The position numbers and the translations under genes are program-made. From contig CALSCP010000013.1 in assembly GCA_943704425.1 (NCBI GenBank), forward strand, positions 1 to 47,858: a stretch of 47,858 nucleotides of DNA. Reading direction: 5' to 3'. Shown in pieces: positions 43,899-47,858 of the stretch. The stretch comes from Ministeria vibrans ATCC 50519 (lineage: Eukaryota; Opisthokonta; Filasterea). How positions within the stretch are numbered: the first letter of the stretch is position 1; every line of letters begins with the position of its first letter. The notes beneath the pieces are model-generated. The model was not told where the DNA came from and did no database searches. It saw only the letters and a list, made by a program, of their open reading frames with translations.

Positions 43899-46800
43899 GC
43901 TACTCCTTCTCCTTCTGCTCCATCGTCGTCCGTGTCGCCGTCGGCCGAGTCGTTCAAGTCGAAACGACAGCGCTTCGAGGACTCGTCGTCTTACAGCATT
44001 TTTGAAAAGGTCCTTCAGGAGCACATGCGTTCGAGTAGTTCTGCTGCAGCAGCTGCCGCCGCTGCCGCGGCAGCTGCCGCGATTGAGCCCGCGTTGGAGG
44101 CTGGTGCTGACACAGACGAAGCGTCCAAGCCGGCCGAGCCGCCTCTCTCAGATTGGATTTCTTTGCGCGCCAAGGAGTTTTGCAAGAACCACGTTGCTGC
44201 AACGGGCGCGACCAAAGTGATGGGTGATTTGGGTGCACTGGCGAGCAGCTTGGAGCAGGCGACAGGCGACAAGGAGATGAATGCGATACGTATCACGCTT
44301 CACGAGGAAACTCTGCGCAGTATCTGTGTCATTTTGAATGATGCCACACTCAATGTGTCGAGTTTTGAGGTGCACAACTCGGGCCTGGCGCGTGCTCTTC
44401 TGCACTACCTCAGTGACACGGGTGCGGGTCAACTTGAGCGTCTGCGATGCTTTGCGCGTGTATTCATGGGACGTCCCGCTCGTGCCGACGCCACGATCGA
44501 GCAGCAGAGCGAGGAGACGGGCACGGTGCTTGCTCACCTTGTCCAGCTTCTCCATGGCTCCATCAACATGCTTGAAAAGTTCCCGGTGGCCATTTCCGAG
44601 GGAGGGGCATCTGGTAGTGGTAGTGGAACCAGTGTGGGGACGTCGCCGGACTCGGTGGTGAACCGATTGCGCTCGCTCACGCAGCCTGTCAAGTTGTGTC
44701 TTCAACGTGACGAGTCAGCCGACGCGTCGCAAGTGGGCGTCTTCGACACAAACACCGTCATGATTGAGCCGCTTGCGACCGTGCAGGCCATTGAGGATTT
44801 CCTTTGGACTCGCGTTGGCAATGGCGGAGGTGGGGATGGTGAAATGTCCAAGCACAAGGAAGGCCGAAGAGGGCGAAAGGGCGTCGACGAAGTGGAAGAG
44901 GAGGAAGGAAACGACGAAGAAGAGGAAAAGGACGAGGAACGGGGTGAGGAAGAGGAGGAGGTGGAGGAGGAGGAGGAGGAGGATGATGATGATGACGAAG
45001 AAGAAGATGAGGACGATGAAGATGGTGAGGGCCGCAACTACGTTCCGCTGACACCTGGCACGTCGGCGACGAGCATGGAAGTGCAGCAGGCCATGCATAT
45101 GGCTATGGCATCGTCTCGGCGCCGTCGTCTCGACTCTGGTCCCGCTGAAGATCTCCTCCTCGACGACGACCAGTCCTCCAAACGCACCGAGGCAAAGTCC
45201 ACGACCACCTCGTCTACTACTTCTTCGTCTCCTGCAGCAACAGCAGCAGCAGCAGCAGCAACAACAACAACGAGTGCTTCATCCGATGCTGGCAAGAAGG
45301 CAGACAGGTCGACTGGTGATGCTTCGTCAAAGAGCTCTCGACGCCTCTGTTTGACACTCAATGGACACGTATTGTCAACGAGCGAATCGGTGTTTCAGGC
45401 GCTGCAAAAGTACGGCATGTCGCGTGACAGCAGTGCGAGTGGTGGTGGTGATGCCACCACGATTGAAGAACATCGCGCAACGCAGTTGCGCCATTCGTTG
45501 CTGATGCGCCTGTTGGGTCGTCATGGAGGACCGACAACAACCATTACGTATCGTGAATGGCGTGCGTCGGACGACGCTGACGAGGCGGCCAAGGTGCGCG
45601 TGGACGAGGCGGCGCTGGCGCTTGCCAAGGCAACTCCTCCGCGCACCCTTGATGACGGTGTGAACCAGGTGCCGCGCTGTATTGCCTCCGTGCTATCCAT
45701 GTCATTACCGGGTCGGTCGAGCGGTGCGAGTAACAGCGAGGGGAGCGACGATGTGGCGACGGCCGAGCTGCTTGCACTGTTGCGTGCCATTGAGATTCTC
45801 AACCGCAAATGGGTGACGTTGTTTGGCATTGACGCGCGGCCGCATGGAGGCGCTGTGTTGTCACAAGGGGACTTTGTCAATGCGAAGCTGACGGCCAAGC
45901 TGACACGACAGTTGCAGGATCCGTTTACGTTGTGCAGTTCGACGCTGCCCGAGTGGTGTGCGACACTGACTCACGCGTGTCCTGTCGTCTTTTCGTACGA
46001 CTGTCGTCGTCTGTACTTCTCGTCGACTGCCTATGGTGTGGCGCGTGCCTTGACTCGACTGCAAGAGCGCTCGGCGGACGCCCTGCAAGGTGTCACCTCA
46101 GAGCAGCTGCGGATTGGGCGGATATCGCGCACCAAGGTGCGCATTGGCCGCGACCGCATTCTCAAGTCGGCCATTAAGGTGATGGAGGCATACGGCACGC
46201 AAAAATCCATTCTCGAGATTGAGTACTACAATGAGCAGGGCACGGGTCTGGGACCGACGTTGGAGTTTTACACGCTGGTTTGTCGTGAGCTGCAACGACG
46301 TTCGTTGCGTTTGTGGCGCGGTGCTCTTGGGGCTACCGACAAGAACGCCTCGGAGTGGGTTGAGCGCGGGCAGGGACTGTTTCCCGAGCCACTGTCACCG
46401 AGTGCGCCCAACGAAGAGGTGCAGCGTCGCCTGGAGCTGTTTCGGACGGTGGGACGGTTCGTGGCCAAGGCACTACTGGACTCGCGTCTGCTGGATTTGC
46501 CGCTGAACCCGCTGATGCTACAGCTGCTTGCGGGCGGACGCACGGCTGCGAACACGCTGGCCCTGCGCGACCTGCATCTCGTAGACGAGGCTTTGGCGCG
46601 ACAGTTGGCAGGGCTGGCAGAGGTGGCAGAGCAGTGGCGCACGCAAGGCCGAGTGGGCGACGAGGTACTCGTGGACGGAACGACGCGCGTCGAGGACTTG
46701 TGTCTCGAGTTTGTGTTGCCTGGACGACCCGACTACGTGCTGAAGGCAGGAGGCGATGTGGAGGTGGTAACGTTGTCGACGCTGGAGGAGTACCTTGATT

Positions 46801-47378
46801 TGGTGGTGGAGGCGACGCTGCGCACCGGGGTGATGCGACAGGTGGAGGCGATGCGCGAAGGGTTTGCGGCGGTACTGCCGGCGGGATCGCTGGTGCCGTT
46901 TGACGCGAACGAGGTGGAGGTGCTTGTGTGTGGAAGTGGGGTGTGGCAGTGGGACGTGAAGACGCTGAGTGACTGTTGCCGACCCGACCATGGGTACACG
47001 TCAATGTCGCGTGCTGTTGTGTGGCTCTACGAGGTGCTCACGGAGATGGACGTGGATGCGCAGCGTGCCTTTCTCACGTTTGCGACGGGCAGTCCTCGCT
47101 TGCCCGTTGGCGGCCTCAGTGCCCTGCGCCCACCGCTGACCATTGTGCGCAAGACCATGGCCGACGAGGTGGAGGATAGCAGTCTGCCCAGTGTCATGAC
47201 CTGTCAGAATTACCTGAAGCTTCCAGGTACGCACATGCAAAGCGCATGGAACAACTTGTTTTAAATGTTTTTTTTTGTGTGTGTGTGTGCGTCTTTAGAT
47301 TACTCGAGCAAGGATGTCTTGAAGGAAAAGTTGTATTTGGCGATGAGTGAGGGTGTTGGGAGTTTCCATTTGAGTTAA
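40495..47378 (+). CDS. TRIP12: TRIP12/UFD4-type HECT E3 ubiquitin ligase (5 exons)
   Basis: Large HECT ligase of 2109 aa (human TRIP12 about 2000) acting in ubiquitin-fusion degradation and DNA-damage responses. Exons are 40495-40971, 41228-41867, 42036-42795, 42854-47226 and 47299-47378. The first 350 residues are disordered (Ser/Pro/basic, then acidic). Armadillo-like repeats follow in exon 3 and early exon 4 (LLEGLQAIGDDERQYLALTEASEML, CRALTNMMEALPGSG). Poly-Ala, Ser-rich and very acidic Glu/Asp stretches separate the blocks. The HECT domain fills about the last 380 residues: AIKVMEAYGTQKSILEIEYYNE, GTGLGPTLEFYTLV, and catalytic Cys2076 in SVMTCQNYLKLPDYSS. It ends EGVGSFHLS. The WWE domain of animal TRIP12 is not obvious. 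The start ATG was chosen for proximity to coding composition; an in-frame Met lies 144 nt upstream. Confidence 0.95.
41871..42019 (+). repeat. (TTA)n microsatellite in TRIP12 intron 2
   Basis: About 150 bp of ATT trinucleotide with a few AGT interruptions. The opposite strand gives a poly-Asn shadow frame. Confidence 0.96.
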
Positions 47379-47803
47379 GAAGAGGGGTGTGTGTGAGAGT
47401 GGAAATGAAAGAGAGAGACCATTTTGAAAGGAAGTCTTTTTGTTATTTTAGACCATTTGATATAGAGAACGTTTGAAAATAATTCCTTTTAGGCTATTTG
47501 AAAAGAAGGTTTTTTAGATCATTTGAAAAGAATGGCATTCAATCGCTAAAAAGAAGTAGGCAGTAGACACTTGACTACTAAATCAGCAGTAAATAATGAT
47601 TATAAATCAATGATGAATGAAAATATGAAAATAATATGAATGAAAATTAAATCATTATTTTTCTTTGCACTATCGATTTGATCGACTGACGCACCATGAC
47701 TGAGTCAGTCAAAGGGCGAGCAAAGGGCTGGGATGGTTTGATCGTGTTGACTGGTGTGTATCGCGCGCAGCGAGTTGTTTCCCCTCTCACTCTCTCTCTC
47801 TCA

Positions 47804-47858
<55 letters not shown>
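47379..47858. other. 3' flank ending in a CT-rich repeat
   Basis: 480 bp after the TRIP12 stop. It is AT-rich and includes three near copies of a GAxCATTTGA..AGAA-like motif (about 47419-47530). It ends with a (CT)n tract from about 47787 to the window edge. I see no gene. Confidence 0.6.

Overview
This window is nuclear DNA of a free-living, heterotrophic unicellular eukaryote. The coding sequence is GC-rich and uses the standard genetic code. It is cut by many short spliceosomal introns (about 43-150 nt, GTA- donors, CAG or TAG acceptors), and the introns and spacers are AT-rich and full of simple repeats. The gene set (CENP-O, TRIP12/UFD4, TMF1, ZNRF, NIPA, TBCCD1, PLOD, a DEG/ENaC-like channel, a GH7 cellulase) suggests Amorphea, such as an amoebozoan, apusomonad or unicellular holozoan. 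The sequence alone does not fix the lineage. No tRNA, rRNA, transposon ORF or CRISPR array was recognised.

Layout: I count 20 protein genes. 0-7 kb (plus): ZNRF-type RING E3, ankyrin-ZZ-RING protein, papain-family cysteine protease, MED19. 7.6-12.7 kb (minus): DEG/ENaC-like channel, intronless WD-like protein, METTL5 methyltransferase. 12.9-18.2 kb: TMF1-type golgin (plus) converging on an S28 serine carboxypeptidase (minus). 18.3-24.9 kb: Asp/Asn beta-hydroxylase and F-box/ankyrin gene (plus), GH7 cellobiohydrolase and TGS1 cap hypermethylase (minus). 25.2-32 kb: PQQ-propeller membrane protein (plus), calmodulin-like gene (minus), NIPA Mg transporter (plus). 32-40.3 kb: CENP-O (minus), TBCCD1 (plus), and a three-domain collagen-type lysine-modifying enzyme (minus). 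40.5-47.4 kb: giant HECT ligase TRIP12/UFD4 (plus).

Genes are packed head-to-head with ATGs as little as 74 bp apart, or tail-to-tail with stop codons only 30-80 bp apart. Shared bidirectional promoters and overlapping 3' ends are therefore likely. By function there are secreted or lysosomal digestive enzymes (C1A protease, S28 peptidase, GH7), ubiquitin ligases, RNA cap and rRNA modification enzymes, and centromere, cytoskeleton and Golgi factors.

The most striking item is the minus-strand gene at 36308-40287. It joins a GT25 galactosyltransferase, a PLOD-type glucosyltransferase region and a lysyl-hydroxylase domain in one secreted reading frame. That would be all three steps of collagen hydroxylysine glycosylation in one polypeptide. 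Also notable are a dispersed ~29-bp minisatellite in introns of four genes in both orientations, a GC-AG intron in the cellulase, a truncated golgin next to a poly(A) tract, and a 116-bp scaffold duplication around an NNN gap. Exon joins given below were worked out by hand from splice signals, reading phase and family similarity.
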